In this document: one piece after another, positions 45,465-53,514 of the stretch
Layout: every line of letters begins with the position of its first letter
Position numbering within the stretch: the stretch's first letter is position 1
NCBI RefSeq assembly: GCF_045920555.1
Contig: NZ_CP174509.1
Coordinates: 2,542,001-2,606,000 of the forward strand
DNA from: Pseudalkalibacillus sp045920555
Lineage (GTDB): Bacteria; Bacillota; Bacilli; Bacillales; Fictibacillaceae
Direction of reading: 5' to 3'
DNA length: 64,000 nt
Translations under genes and position numbers: made by a program
The notes under the pieces: model-generated
Databases searched by the model: none
What the model was told of the DNA's origin: nothing
The model's input: only the letters and a program-made list of their open reading frames with translations

Positions 45465-45717
45465 TTGTTCTCCTCATTATAATTATTTACTCATCACTCG
45501 GTAAAGGATCTGCGTGGTCGAACGGCCACATCCAAAACCAAGTTAGCTAAGCCAGCGTACCTGAGATGAGAAAATACCTGTAAACGCTGGCTAAGTCATT
45601 GGGTTTTGTACTGTCCGTAATTTCCCACTTGATGCTTACGCATACTTTCATATCCTTCTACACTCGTTTTCGCAAAAATTCCTTTCTTTTCAAACAAAGA
45701 AAGGAGCTGTTCTCAAG
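45465..45717 (+). repeat. Conserved radC leader with hairpin (copy G)
   Basis: Second complete copy of the ~250-base leader. Arms CTAAGCCAGCGT (45547-45558) and ACGCTGGCTAAG (45584-45595), with a loop sequence different from copy E. Stem GTGGTC-gaac-GGCCAC precedes it. The upstream 45268-45464 stretch shows no gene. Confidence 0.8.
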
Positions 45718-46161
45718 ATGGAAACAATTTATGAAATTCAACGGATCAGACAGGTGATTTCAGAGGTAGAAGGAGGGCAAACACACATTATACTTTCTCC
45801 AGAAGATGGTGCAAGAGTGGCTGCTGGGTTTATCGGGGAGGATGATCGCGAAGTGTTCTTTGTCATGTGTCTCAATACCAAAAACCGGGTTGTTGCAGTA
45901 CATCGTTGTCATGTAGGATCAATTAATGCAAGCATTGTCCATCCTAGAGAAGTATTTAAAAGTGCAATCCTGAATAACAGTGCAGCTATTATCCTTTGTC
46001 ACCAGCACCCTTCTCAAGATACTAACCCGTCCAGAGAAGATATTGAAGTAACAAAAAGACTTGTAGAAGCTGGACGAATGATGGGGATTGAGGTTCTGGA
46101 TCATCGCGTAGTCAATGCTAAAGCAGGGTATACCAGCTTGAAAGAAAAAGGATATGTATAA
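45718..46161 (+). CDS. RadC-like JAB-domain protein, intact (copy G)
   Basis: 147 residues, start ATG 45718 after AAAGGAG. JAB fold with the full motif ILCHQHPSQDTNPSREDIEV, upstream VVAVHRCHVGSINASIVHPR, and C-terminus TSLKEKGYV. It lacks the N-terminal HhH region of housekeeping RadC. It is the best preserved copy and the most likely functional one. Leader and terminator make it an independent transcription unit. Confidence 0.93.
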   Translation: METIYEIQRIRQVISEVEGGQTHIILSPEDGARVAAGFIGEDDREVFFVMCLNTKNRVVAVHRCHVGSINASIVHPREVFKSAILNNSAAIILCHQHPSQDTNPSREDIEVTKRLVEAGRMMGIEVLDHRVVNAKAGYTSLKEKGYV

Positions 46162-46168
46162 ATAACTT

Positions 46169-46195
46169 GGAAGGAGCTAGCCTCCTTCCTTTTTA
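46169..46195 (+). terminator. Terminator behind radC copy G
   Basis: Stem GGAAGGAG / CTCCTTCC with loop ctagc, then TTTTT. Confidence 0.85.
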
Positions 46196-46275
46196 TCTAT
46201 TAAATCTTTATATAAAACTAGATTAAAATATTAAAACAAAAGATGTAGAAACAATACGAATTTTCAAAAAACATA

Positions 46276-46331
46276 TTGTCAAAGCGTTTATAGTATGTTA
46301 AATTATTTTTAATAAATGGAATACCATTCCA
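46276..46331 (+). promoter_or_regulatory. Promoter with IclR-type operator and cre
   Basis: -35 TTGTCA (46276), 17-base spacer, -10 TAAATT (46299-46304). The spacer holds a cre-like TCAAAGCGTTTATA (46279-46292). TGGAATACCATTCCA (46317-46331) is a perfect 6-3-6 palindrome very close to the E. coli IclR consensus TGGAAATNATTTCCA. It lies ~10 bases past the start of transcription and predicts control by the IclR gene at 49742. Confidence 0.75.
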
Positions 46332-46361
46332 CAATGTGGGATGATCAAATGTATACTTAAA

Positions 46362-46375
46362 TGTAAGCGCAAACA
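46362..46375 (+). promoter_or_regulatory. cre (CcpA) site candidate
   Basis: TGTAAGCGCAAACA differs from the cre consensus TGWAANCGNTNWCA at one place. It sits just before the ribosome site of the cupin gene, where it would act as a road-block. Confidence 0.6.
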
Positions 46376-46389
46376 AAGGGGGTTAAAAA

Positions 46390-46752
46390 GTGGTTTATTG
46401 GAAAAATGTAAAGGACGTGGATGTGTATTCTCCCCCTGGGCATGAGGGGACGTATAATCGTCGTCTTGTAGGACCTAAAGAGGGTATCGAGAATATTGAA
46501 GTCATTTTGGGAGAAATGGAACCTGGTGGAGTAGCAGATCCTCATTTCCACGAAGAGATTGAACAAATCATGTACATATTGAGGGGAAAGGCCCAAGTGA
46601 TTATTGAAGGAGAAGAGGCTGTATTAACAGTAGGGGATGTTATCTGGATACCAAAGAAGGCTATGCATGAAGTGAAAAATGGAGGGGATACAAACTTACA
46701 ATTTGTGTTAATGTATTCTCCTCAAAAAGTAAATTCTTCTTTAGTAGATTGA
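46390..46752 (+). CDS. Small cupin-domain protein
   Basis: 120 residues from GTG 46390 (AAAGGGGG upstream). One cupin barrel: PHFHEEIEQIMYILRGKAQV (metal His, Glu) and GDVIWIPKKAMHEVKNGGD (second His). Could be a sugar-acid or organic-acid isomerase, or a binding protein. First gene of the TRAP/CoA cluster. Its exact role is unknown. Confidence 0.85.
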   Translation: MVYWKNVKDVDVYSPPGHEGTYNRRLVGPKEGIENIEVILGEMEPGGVADPHFHEEIEQIMYILRGKAQVIIEGEEAVLTVGDVIWIPKKAMHEVKNGGDTNLQFVLMYSPQKVNSSLVD

Positions 46753-46785
46753 TATTTTATTAATATTAAATGGAGGGGGAATATC

Positions 46786-47823
46786 GTGAAAAGATCTTGG
46801 TTATTAATTGTATGTGTGTTATTGATGACTATTGTTACAGCCTGTGGGAATAATCCAACGTCAGGGACAAATGGAAGTGAAAAAGAAGTTATTAAGTTGA
46901 AAGTTGCAGATTCTTTCCCAACTTCAAATTACTTGTCTTCAGAAGGTATTGTGTTTTTTATGGATCGAGTGGAGGAGTTGACAGAAGGAAAAGTTGAATT
47001 TGAATATTATCCATCTGAACAAATTGGAAAGGCAAACAGTTATCTAGATTTAACTTTATCAAAAACAATTGACATTGGTTACACTTCGTATGCTACTGAC
47101 CGTCTCCCATTGACAGAAGTTGCAACATTACCTGGTGCGTACAGTACCTCAAAAGAAGGATCTTCTATAATATGGAAGTTGATGAAAGGCTATCTTGCCG
47201 AAGAGGAATATTTAAAAAATGGTGTTCGTCCACTGTACGCAGTAGCTCTCCCTCAATATCAGTTTGTTACAACTAAGAAACCAGTTAAAAAGATTGAAGA
47301 TTTTAAGGGTATGAAAGCACGTGTAACCGGTACTATGGAACTTGCTTTTGATGAACTTGGTGCATCACCTGTTTTCATGCCAGCGACAGAAGCCTATACT
47401 GCGATGGAACGTAATACAGTTGATGGGGTAACCTTCCCATTTACAAGCTTAGCTCCGTACCAGATTGATTCAATTGCAAAATATTCTACTAAAGGAGCTA
47501 ATTTAGGAAGTTTTACAGTTGTGTACTCTATAAATGAAGATGTATATCAGTCACTCCCTGATGATGTAAAAAAATCATTTGCACAAGCTGGTGACGATAC
47601 GGTTGAACATTTATCAAAATATCTTGATACCAAAAATAATGAATTAGCCAAGGAGTTTTCCGAAAACATTGAAATGTATGAGTTAAGTGAAGATGAATCT
47701 GCTAAATGGGATCAAGCCTTAGAACCTGTATGGGATCGATGGGCCGAGGATTTGGAAAATCGAGGCTTTAATGCAGATGAGACAATTAAAAAATATCAGG
47801 AAATAAGAGATAATCTAAATTAG
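46786..47823 (+). CDS. DctP-type TRAP solute-binding lipoprotein
   Basis: 345 residues from GTG 46786. Lipobox TIVTACG; DctP features KLKVADSFPTSNYLSSEGIV, the Arg of FKGMKARVTGTMELAFDELG that grips a carboxylate, and the AMERNTVDGVTFPF helix. Binds an organic acid outside the cell for DctQ and DctM downstream. Confidence 0.92.
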   Translation: MKRSWLLIVCVLLMTIVTACGNNPTSGTNGSEKEVIKLKVADSFPTSNYLSSEGIVFFMDRVEELTEGKVEFEYYPSEQIGKANSYLDLTLSKTIDIGYTSYATDRLPLTEVATLPGAYSTSKEGSSIIWKLMKGYLAEEEYLKNGVRPLYAVALPQYQFVTTKKPVKKIEDFKGMKARVTGTMELAFDELGASPVFMPATEAYTAMERNTVDGVTFPFTSLAPYQIDSIAKYSTKGANLGSFTVVYSINEDVYQSLPDDVKKSFAQAGDDTVEHLSKYLDTKNNELAKEFSENIEMYELSEDESAKWDQALEPVWDRWAEDLENRGFNADETIKKYQEIRDNLN

Positions 47824-47837
47824 GCTTATGTAGGGTA

Positions 47838-47869
47838 GCGGTCATTCTCATTGACCGCCTTTATTTTTC
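47838..47869 (+). terminator. Intra-operon hairpin between dctP and dctQ
   Basis: Stem GCGGTCA / TGACCGC with a short loop, then CTTTATTTTT. Likely a partial terminator favouring binding-protein expression, like the one at 26511. Confidence 0.78.
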
Positions 47870-47886
47870 AAAGGATGGTGAAGGGG

Positions 47887-48411
47887 ATGGATATCCTCGA
47901 ACGAGGGTTTACAAAACTTGAAGTCTTTTTTTTAAGGCTATCTCAAGTAGCAGTCGTCGTCATGATGGTATTAACGTCTCTAGATGCACTTAGCCGCTAT
48001 ATTTTTAGTAAGTCTATTACCGGGGCTTATGAAGTGACTGAAATGTATCTGATGGTTATGCTCGTATTTCTTAGTATGAGCTATGTTCAAAAGGTGGATG
48101 GTCATATTCGTCTTGACATTATATTTGGAAGATTACCACGTAAAGTACAGAACCTTTTAAATATCTTTTTTTATTTGGTAGCTGCAGTATTGATGTATTT
48201 TATTAGTTATCAAGGTTATCATTTAACCTTAAATGCATGGCAAAACAACTTAATCGCATCAGGTCTCATCAACTTTCCGTTGTGGCTGTCTTATATTTGG
48301 GTACCGATTGGTTCCTTTTTAATAATGGTAAGACAAATTCTTTTAGCCATTATGATCCTGTTAGAGAAGGAACCTGAAGGTGAAACAACGGAAGAGGTGA
48401 AAAATAAATGA
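47887..48411 (+). CDS. DctQ-type TRAP small permease
   Basis: 174 residues, four membrane segments, motif VMMVLTSLDALSRYIFSKSI and VYVQKVDGHIRLDI-like turn. Start taken at ATG 47887 with AAGGATGGTG upstream; ATG 47875 is possible. Its end overlaps dctM by four bases. Confidence 0.88.
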   Translation: MDILERGFTKLEVFFLRLSQVAVVVMMVLTSLDALSRYIFSKSITGAYEVTEMYLMVMLVFLSMSYVQKVDGHIRLDIIFGRLPRKVQNLLNIFFYLVAAVLMYFISYQGYHLTLNAWQNNLIASGLINFPLWLSYIWVPIGSFLIMVRQILLAIMILLEKEPEGETTEEVKNK

Positions 48412-49700
48412 CAATCATTTTTCCGTTGATTTGCCTTGTATTATTTCTTGCATTTGGGATGCCCATTGCATTTGCACTCGGGGTATCTGGTTCAATCGGC
48501 ATACTAATGTTTAGTGGTTGGGATGCGTTTTTGGGAATCCTTCAGACTACACCCTATGACAGCGTTAAAAGTTTTTTGATGAGTGCGATTCCCATGTTTA
48601 TTCTTATGGCTGCTTTTATGACCGTAAGTGGGATAATGAAGGACCTTTTCGAGACCGCTTACAAATGGCTAGGTAAATTACCTGGAGGGCTGGCTATTGC
48701 TACTGTTTTTGCCGGAGCGATGATGGGTGCAGTATCGGGGTCAAGCCAGGCATCAGCTGCAGCTATGGCAAAGGCAGTTACGCCAGAAATGAAAAAGTAT
48801 AATTATAATACCGCTTTAACCATGGGAGTTATTAGTATTTCAGGAACGCTTGCTGTTATGATCCCTCCTAGTATCATTCTCATCCTTTACGGTATTTTGA
48901 CAGAAACAGGAGTAGGTTCACTACTTATTGCAGGGATTATACCCGGTATTCTCACTGCTCTTGGTTACATCATAATCATTGTTTTCTGGGTCAAATTAAA
49001 GCCAGAAGTTGCACCTAAAATCCAGTTACAGTTAAGTATGAAAGAACGGTTTAAATCTTTAAAGAAAGTTTGGCCAATGCTTCTAATTATCATTGCGGTT
49101 ATTGGAGGTATTTACAGTGGTATCGTAACAGCCACTGAAGCAGGTGCATTAGGTGCATTTATTACTTTTGTTGTGGTAATCCTTATGCGTCGAATGAATA
49201 TAAAGAAATTCAGCATAGCTCTTAATGATACGATTCAATCGACAACAATGATTATGACGATCATTATCGGGGCCCATATTTTTAGCTATTTTTTGACCAT
49301 GACTCAAATAACCCAAAACCTTGTCATGATGATAGAAGGGATGGAGATATCAAAGTATATAATTTTAACGTTCATTATCTTAATTTATCTAATCCTTGGT
49401 TTCTTTATGGATCAAATCGCCATACTTATTTTAACCTTGCCGTTAACTTTTCCTATTATAATATCCCTTGGCTTTAACCCGATCTGGTTTGGAATCCTTG
49501 TAACCAAAACAGTAGAAATAGGACTCGTGACACCACCAGTTGGGATGAATGTATTTGTTGCTACAGGTGCAGCTGGAGTTAAGACAACAGAAGGATTTAA
49601 AGGGGTAACGTGGTTTGTTTTAATGGATTTATTTATTCTTCTGCTATTAATTCTTATGCCGTTCCTAACATTATGGCTTCCTAGTTTAATGATAAAATAG
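48408..49700 (+). CDS. DctM-type TRAP large permease
   Basis: 430 residues, ~12 membrane segments. AMMGAVSGSSQASAAAMAKA, VISISGTLAVMIPPSIILIL and GLVTPPVGMNVFVATGAAGV are hallmark TRAP-M segments. Forms the transport channel driven by a sodium gradient. Completes the DctPQM set. Confidence 0.93.
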   Translation: MTIIFPLICLVLFLAFGMPIAFALGVSGSIGILMFSGWDAFLGILQTTPYDSVKSFLMSAIPMFILMAAFMTVSGIMKDLFETAYKWLGKLPGGLAIATVFAGAMMGAVSGSSQASAAAMAKAVTPEMKKYNYNTALTMGVISISGTLAVMIPPSIILILYGILTETGVGSLLIAGIIPGILTALGYIIIIVFWVKLKPEVAPKIQLQLSMKERFKSLKKVWPMLLIIIAVIGGIYSGIVTATEAGALGAFITFVVVILMRRMNIKKFSIALNDTIQSTTMIMTIIIGAHIFSYFLTMTQITQNLVMMIEGMEISKYIILTFIILIYLILGFFMDQIAILILTLPLTFPIIISLGFNPIWFGILVTKTVEIGLVTPPVGMNVFVATGAAGVKTTEGFKGVTWFVLMDLFILLLLILMPFLTLWLPSLMIK

Positions 49701-49741
49701 ATAGTCAGAAATAAAAATTGTAAAGGAACAGGAAGAAAAAA

Positions 49742-50497
49742 ATGAAACAAAATGTTATTAATAAAACTTTTTCAGTTCTCCGTGCGTTTACAGATGAAAA
49801 AAATGAGTGGGGAGTAAATGAACTTTCAAGGTTTCTCGATATGCCTGTAAGCAGTGTTCACCGAATAATTTCGACCTTAAAAAGTGAGTATTTACTAGAG
49901 TATTCTGAGAGAACAGGTAAATATAAGGTTGGTTCTGATCTTATTCGTATGGCTTCCATTATTTCTACAAATGTAGATATAAAAAAATTGGCAAGACCTT
50001 ATTTGAATGAGCTTTCAATGGATCTTCATCATTCAGTCTATTTGGGGCTTTATTATCCCCAATATCGAAAATTATCTTTTGTTGAAAGTGTCAAAAGTTC
50101 GCGTGCATTACAGTATGTACTTGAAATAGGGGTGCTACAACCAATTCATATAGCCGCAAGTGGTAAGAATATACTTGCACATTTAAGTCACTCGAACATT
50201 TTGGAAATTCTGAAGGAAGAAATAGATTCTGAGAGCGATAGAAAGAAATTTTTAGAGGAGCTTAAAATTATCAAAGATCAAGGTTATGCGATAACAGCTA
50301 ATGAGCGGAAAAAAGGAGCTCTCAGTGTAGGAGCACCTGTTTTCGGGGCAAGTGAAGAAGTGATTGGAAGTATTATTTGTGTTATTCCTATTGCGGATTA
50401 TGAAAAAAGCAAAGAATCGGATTATATAAAACGAGTAAAAAAGGCAGCACAGGATTTATCTTATTCATTAGGTTATAGAAAAATCGAGAGAGGATAG
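49742..50497 (+). CDS. IclR-family regulator
   Basis: 251 residues. Winged HTH 1-70 (INKTFSVLRAFTDEKNEWGV, SSVHRIISTLKSEYLLEY) and an effector domain with GKNILAHL and KGALSVGAPVFGASEEVIGS. The palindrome at 46317 matches IclR-type operators, so it most likely regulates the cluster in which it lies. Effector probably the imported acid or its CoA ester (inference). Confidence 0.92.
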   Translation: MKQNVINKTFSVLRAFTDEKNEWGVNELSRFLDMPVSSVHRIISTLKSEYLLEYSERTGKYKVGSDLIRMASIISTNVDIKKLARPYLNELSMDLHHSVYLGLYYPQYRKLSFVESVKSSRALQYVLEIGVLQPIHIAASGKNILAHLSHSNILEILKEEIDSESDRKKFLEELKIIKDQGYAITANERKKGALSVGAPVFGASEEVIGSIICVIPIADYEKSKESDYIKRVKKAAQDLSYSLGYRKIERG

Positions 50498-50505
50498 GTT
50501 GCATT

Positions 50506-51375
50506 ATGGAAAAATATCGGACATTGCTATTTGTTCCAGGGATTAAAAAGAAATGGTTTAATAATCTTCCTTCTTCTAATGCAGATGCTATCATACTGGA
50601 TCTCGAAGACAGCGTTCCTATCAATTTAAAGGACGAAGCCAGGCACAATGTTGCAAAGGCAATCCCTCTTTTAAATTCGAAAGGTATAAATCTCTTTGTC
50701 CGTATAAATATAAACGACCAAGGATTCGATCAGGAAGATTTGAACATGGTGGTTAAAAAGGGGCTAAAAGGAATAGTACTACCGAAAATTGAGGAACCTG
50801 ATGAAATTTTATGTATATCTTCTTTCATAAAAGAACTCGAGATTCAAGAGGGGCTTAATATTGGAAGTATATCATTACTACCCATATTAGAGACTGCAAA
50901 GTCTATGCAACTATCGTATGAAATTGCTTGTGTTGATCGAGTAATGGGGATTGCAGGGCTTAGTGCAAAGAATGGGGATGTCGCAAGGGCACTTGGTTAT
51001 CAATGGACACCTGAGGGGTTAGAGACTTTGTACATGCGATCTAGAGTAGTAATGGCTGCGCGTGCTGCTGGCGTCATCCCAATTGGAGGGCTTTGGCAAG
51101 ATATACATCAGCTTGAAGGATTACGAAAAAGTGCAAAATTCAATCGGCAACTTGGATTTGAAGGTGAGCTTGTTCTTCATCCATCAAACGTTCCAATTGT
51201 AAATGAAATTTATTCCCCCTATGAAGAAGAGATTGCCTATTTTCAGGGAATGCTTGAAGCTTTTGAGAAAGCAGAGCGTGAAGGGGAAACCGCAATCACC
51301 TATAAAGGGGAACACATTGATTACGCACATGTGAAAACGGCGAAGAAAGTGCTTCAACACAACCAACAAAATTAA
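50506..51375 (+). CDS. CitE/HpcH-type CoA-ester lyase
   Basis: 289 residues, CitE-like TIM barrel: RTLLFVPGIKKKWFNNLPSS, ADAIILDLEDSVP (acidic residues for Mg2+), LFVRIN, VLPKIEEPDE, and ISLLPILETAKSM with metal Glu. Family members cleave citryl-, malyl- or citramalyl-CoA. Beside a MaoC hydratase and a class III CoA-transferase it best fits (S)-citramalyl-CoA lyase, giving acetyl-CoA and pyruvate (inference from context). Confidence 0.87.
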   Translation: MEKYRTLLFVPGIKKKWFNNLPSSNADAIILDLEDSVPINLKDEARHNVAKAIPLLNSKGINLFVRININDQGFDQEDLNMVVKKGLKGIVLPKIEEPDEILCISSFIKELEIQEGLNIGSISLLPILETAKSMQLSYEIACVDRVMGIAGLSAKNGDVARALGYQWTPEGLETLYMRSRVVMAARAAGVIPIGGLWQDIHQLEGLRKSAKFNRQLGFEGELVLHPSNVPIVNEIYSPYEEEIAYFQGMLEAFEKAEREGETAITYKGEHIDYAHVKTAKKVLQHNQQN

Positions 51376-51394
51376 TGGATAGAGGTGATTATAT

Positions 51395-51862
51395 TTGTCT
51401 AGAGGTAAGTATTTTGAAGAGTTCTCTGTTGGAGACATTTATCCTCATCGTCCAAGTAGAACTGTTACTGAAACGGATAATTTATTATTTACGACCTTAA
51501 CACATAATACACAATCGTTACATCTAGATGAAGAATATTCAAAAAAGACTATATTTGGTGGAATAATTGTCAATAGTCTATTCACCTTATCCTTTGTTGT
51601 AGGTGTTAGCGTCGGGGACTTAACAGAAGGAACAACTCTGGGCAACCTTGGATTTGACGAAACTACCTTTCCAGCTCCAGTTCGGGTTGGGGATACAATC
51701 AGAGCAGAAACGGAAATCGTTGGGAAACGAGAATCTAAATCCCGCCATGATTCAGGTATCATCTGGTTTGAACACCGTGGTTATAACCAGACGGGAGAGC
51801 TGGTTGTTAAAACAAAACGAGCAGGATTAATTTTAAGAAAATCAGTTGAAATATCATCTTAG
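51395..51862 (+). CDS. MaoC-type CoA hydratase
   Basis: 155 residues from TTG 51395 (AGAGGTGA upstream). Hot-dog fold with the hydratase-2 pattern VTETDNLLFTTLTHNTQSLH then LDEEYSKKTIFGGIIVNSLF (Asn/Asp-His pair replaced by N..H). By context it would add water to itaconyl- or mesaconyl-CoA to make citramalyl-CoA. Mid-operon between the lyase and the CoA-transferase. Confidence 0.87.
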   Translation: MSRGKYFEEFSVGDIYPHRPSRTVTETDNLLFTTLTHNTQSLHLDEEYSKKTIFGGIIVNSLFTLSFVVGVSVGDLTEGTTLGNLGFDETTFPAPVRVGDTIRAETEIVGKRESKSRHDSGIIWFEHRGYNQTGELVVKTKRAGLILRKSVEISS

Positions 51863-51894
51863 GAGATTTCGAGATTAAAAAAGGGGGAATTAGA

Positions 51895-53067
51895 ATGAGT
51901 GGTCCTTTGAAAGGAATCCGAGTAATTGATTTGACGTCTGTAGTAATGGGACCATACTGCACTTTGATGTTAGGAGATATGGGAGCAGATGTGATTAAAG
52001 TAGAGAGTCCTGCAGGAGATACCACACGTTATTTAGGACCATCGAAGAATGAGGGGATGGGGAGTCTCTTTTTACATTTAAATCGGAATAAACGTAGTAT
52101 AACCCTCGACTTAAAAAGTGAAGAAGGGCGGGATATACTATATTCTCTTATAGAAGAAGCCGATGTTCTTGTCCATACTTTACGGCCAAAATCAATAGAT
52201 CGGCTAGGGTTATCATATCAAGCCTTAAAACAAGTAAATAGTAGACTTATTTATTGTGGGATGTATGGGTTTAGTAAAGATGGCCCTTATGGTGACAAAC
52301 CAGCATATGATGACATTATCCAGGGGGCTTCAGGGATGGCTGCGGCACAAGGTGAAATGACAGGGACACCACAATACCTAGCTACTGTATTAGGAGATAA
52401 AACAGCTGGATTAGTGGGGCTAAGTTCAATTCTTGCAGCCCTATTTAGTCGAGAAAAAAGTGGGGAGGGTCAAGAGATTGAGGTTCCGATGTTTGAAACA
52501 ATGGTATCATACACAATGATTGAGCATATGTATGGTGAGACCTTTTCTCCTCCTATTGGAAGGACATATTATTCTAGGGTTACCTCTTCTTATCGTAAAC
52601 CGTATAAGACAAAGAACGGCTATATTGGGGTCATGATTTATAATGACAAACAATGGGAATCATTTTTTAAGGTGTCTGGACGTAATGACCTTAAATTAGA
52701 TAAAAGATTCAGTAATATATCAGTACGCTCAAAAAATATTGATTTCGTCTATCAGACAGTCGAAGAAATAATGCTTACCAAAACAACAGAAGAATGGATA
52801 GAAATACTTGAAAAAGGGGATATCCCATGTACAAGAATCAATACGCCAGAAGATCTATTAAATGATCCACATTTATCCCAAGTTGGATTCTTTGAGAAAG
52901 TCCGTCATCCAACCGAAGGAGAAATACGAAGCATCAAATTTCCAGTGAATTTTGGGAAAACAACTACTGAAGTTAAATGTTTTGCGCCTAACCTAGGGGA
53001 ACATAATGAGGAGATTTTAAAAGAATTAGGTATTAAAGTTGGGGAGGAAAAGAATGCCAGTTTATAA
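51895..53067 (+). CDS. Class III CoA-transferase (CaiB/BaiF)
   Basis: 390 residues. GIRVIDLTSVVMGPYCTLML, GDMGADVIKVESPAGDTTRY, and the catalytic Asp in PAYDDIIQGASGMAA. It activates an organic acid by CoA transfer, probably from succinyl-CoA. Together with the two genes before it this is the ict-ich-ccl type set for itaconate (or citramalate/mesaconate) breakdown. Gene order is lyase-hydratase-transferase. Confidence 0.9.
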   Translation: MSGPLKGIRVIDLTSVVMGPYCTLMLGDMGADVIKVESPAGDTTRYLGPSKNEGMGSLFLHLNRNKRSITLDLKSEEGRDILYSLIEEADVLVHTLRPKSIDRLGLSYQALKQVNSRLIYCGMYGFSKDGPYGDKPAYDDIIQGASGMAAAQGEMTGTPQYLATVLGDKTAGLVGLSSILAALFSREKSGEGQEIEVPMFETMVSYTMIEHMYGETFSPPIGRTYYSRVTSSYRKPYKTKNGYIGVMIYNDKQWESFFKVSGRNDLKLDKRFSNISVRSKNIDFVYQTVEEIMLTKTTEEWIEILEKGDIPCTRINTPEDLLNDPHLSQVGFFEKVRHPTEGEIRSIKFPVNFGKTTTEVKCFAPNLGEHNEEILKELGIKVGEEKNASL

Positions 53068-53094
53068 CTAGAATTATATTTTTATAAATTCATT

Positions 53095-53243
53095 TTTAAA
53101 ACTGTCCGTTACTCCCATCTAAAGCTTATCCTTCTACACCCGTTTTCGTAATCGGAATGATGAGAAGGAGTGAAGTGCTGGATCACCTGAATGTAAATGC
53201 TAAAGCAGGATATAACAGCTTAAAAGAAAAAGGATATGTTTAA
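53095..53243 (+). pseudogene. radC leader fused to the last codons (copy H)
   Basis: 53101-53147 matches the leader (CTGTCCGTTACTCCCA, then CTTATCCTTCTACACCCGTT). It then jumps directly to ATGATGAGAAGGAGTGAAG and reads EVLDHLNVNAKAGYNSLKEK-GYV to TAA 53243. About 430 bases of gene body are deleted. The remaining 28-codon frame has no good ribosome site. Confidence 0.85.
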
Positions 53244-53251
53244 AACTCTAG

Positions 53252-53276
53252 GAAGGAGCTAGCCTCCTTCTTTTTT
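53252..53276 (+). terminator. Terminator behind radC copy H
   Basis: Stem GAAGGAG / CTCCTTC, loop ctagc, followed by six T. Confidence 0.85.
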
Positions 53277-53373
53277 CTGCTTTTAAAATCCAATTGAAGG
53301 AATATCTTCTTTGCCTTTTAGTGATTTTTGTATCGAAATCAATATCTGGTATTAAAAAATATTAAAATTAATG

Positions 53374-53402
53374 TTGACAGAAAATTAAAATTATTTTAAT
53401 GT
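53374..53402 (+). promoter_or_regulatory. Promoter candidate for the GntR-BtpA cluster
   Basis: TTGACA (53374-53379) with 17 bases to TAATGT (53397-53402). It is placed just upstream of the two operator-like palindromes at 53421 and 53460. Confidence 0.5.
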
Positions 53403-53420
53403 TAAATTATCTTATAAATT

Positions 53421-53472
53421 TGTTGTGACAACATGATGACACAATATAATAAGATGATTTGTTATGACAACA
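53421..53472 (+). promoter_or_regulatory. Two GntR operator candidates
   Basis: TGTTGTGACAACA (53421-53433) is a perfect 6-1-6 palindrome. TGTTATGACAACA (53460-53472) is the same with one mismatch, 39 bases further on. They lie downstream of the promoter candidate and before gntR, as expected for autorepression. Confidence 0.65.
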
Positions 53473-53514
53473 CTATAACACTACTATTAATAAATTAGAA
53501 AGTAGGAAAATAAA

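Noticed and set aside
7572..53276. Integron-like cassette array
   Set aside because: No integron integrase, attI or attC-type site was seen. Cassettes have their own promoters and several genes each; only the repeated ends resemble the idea.
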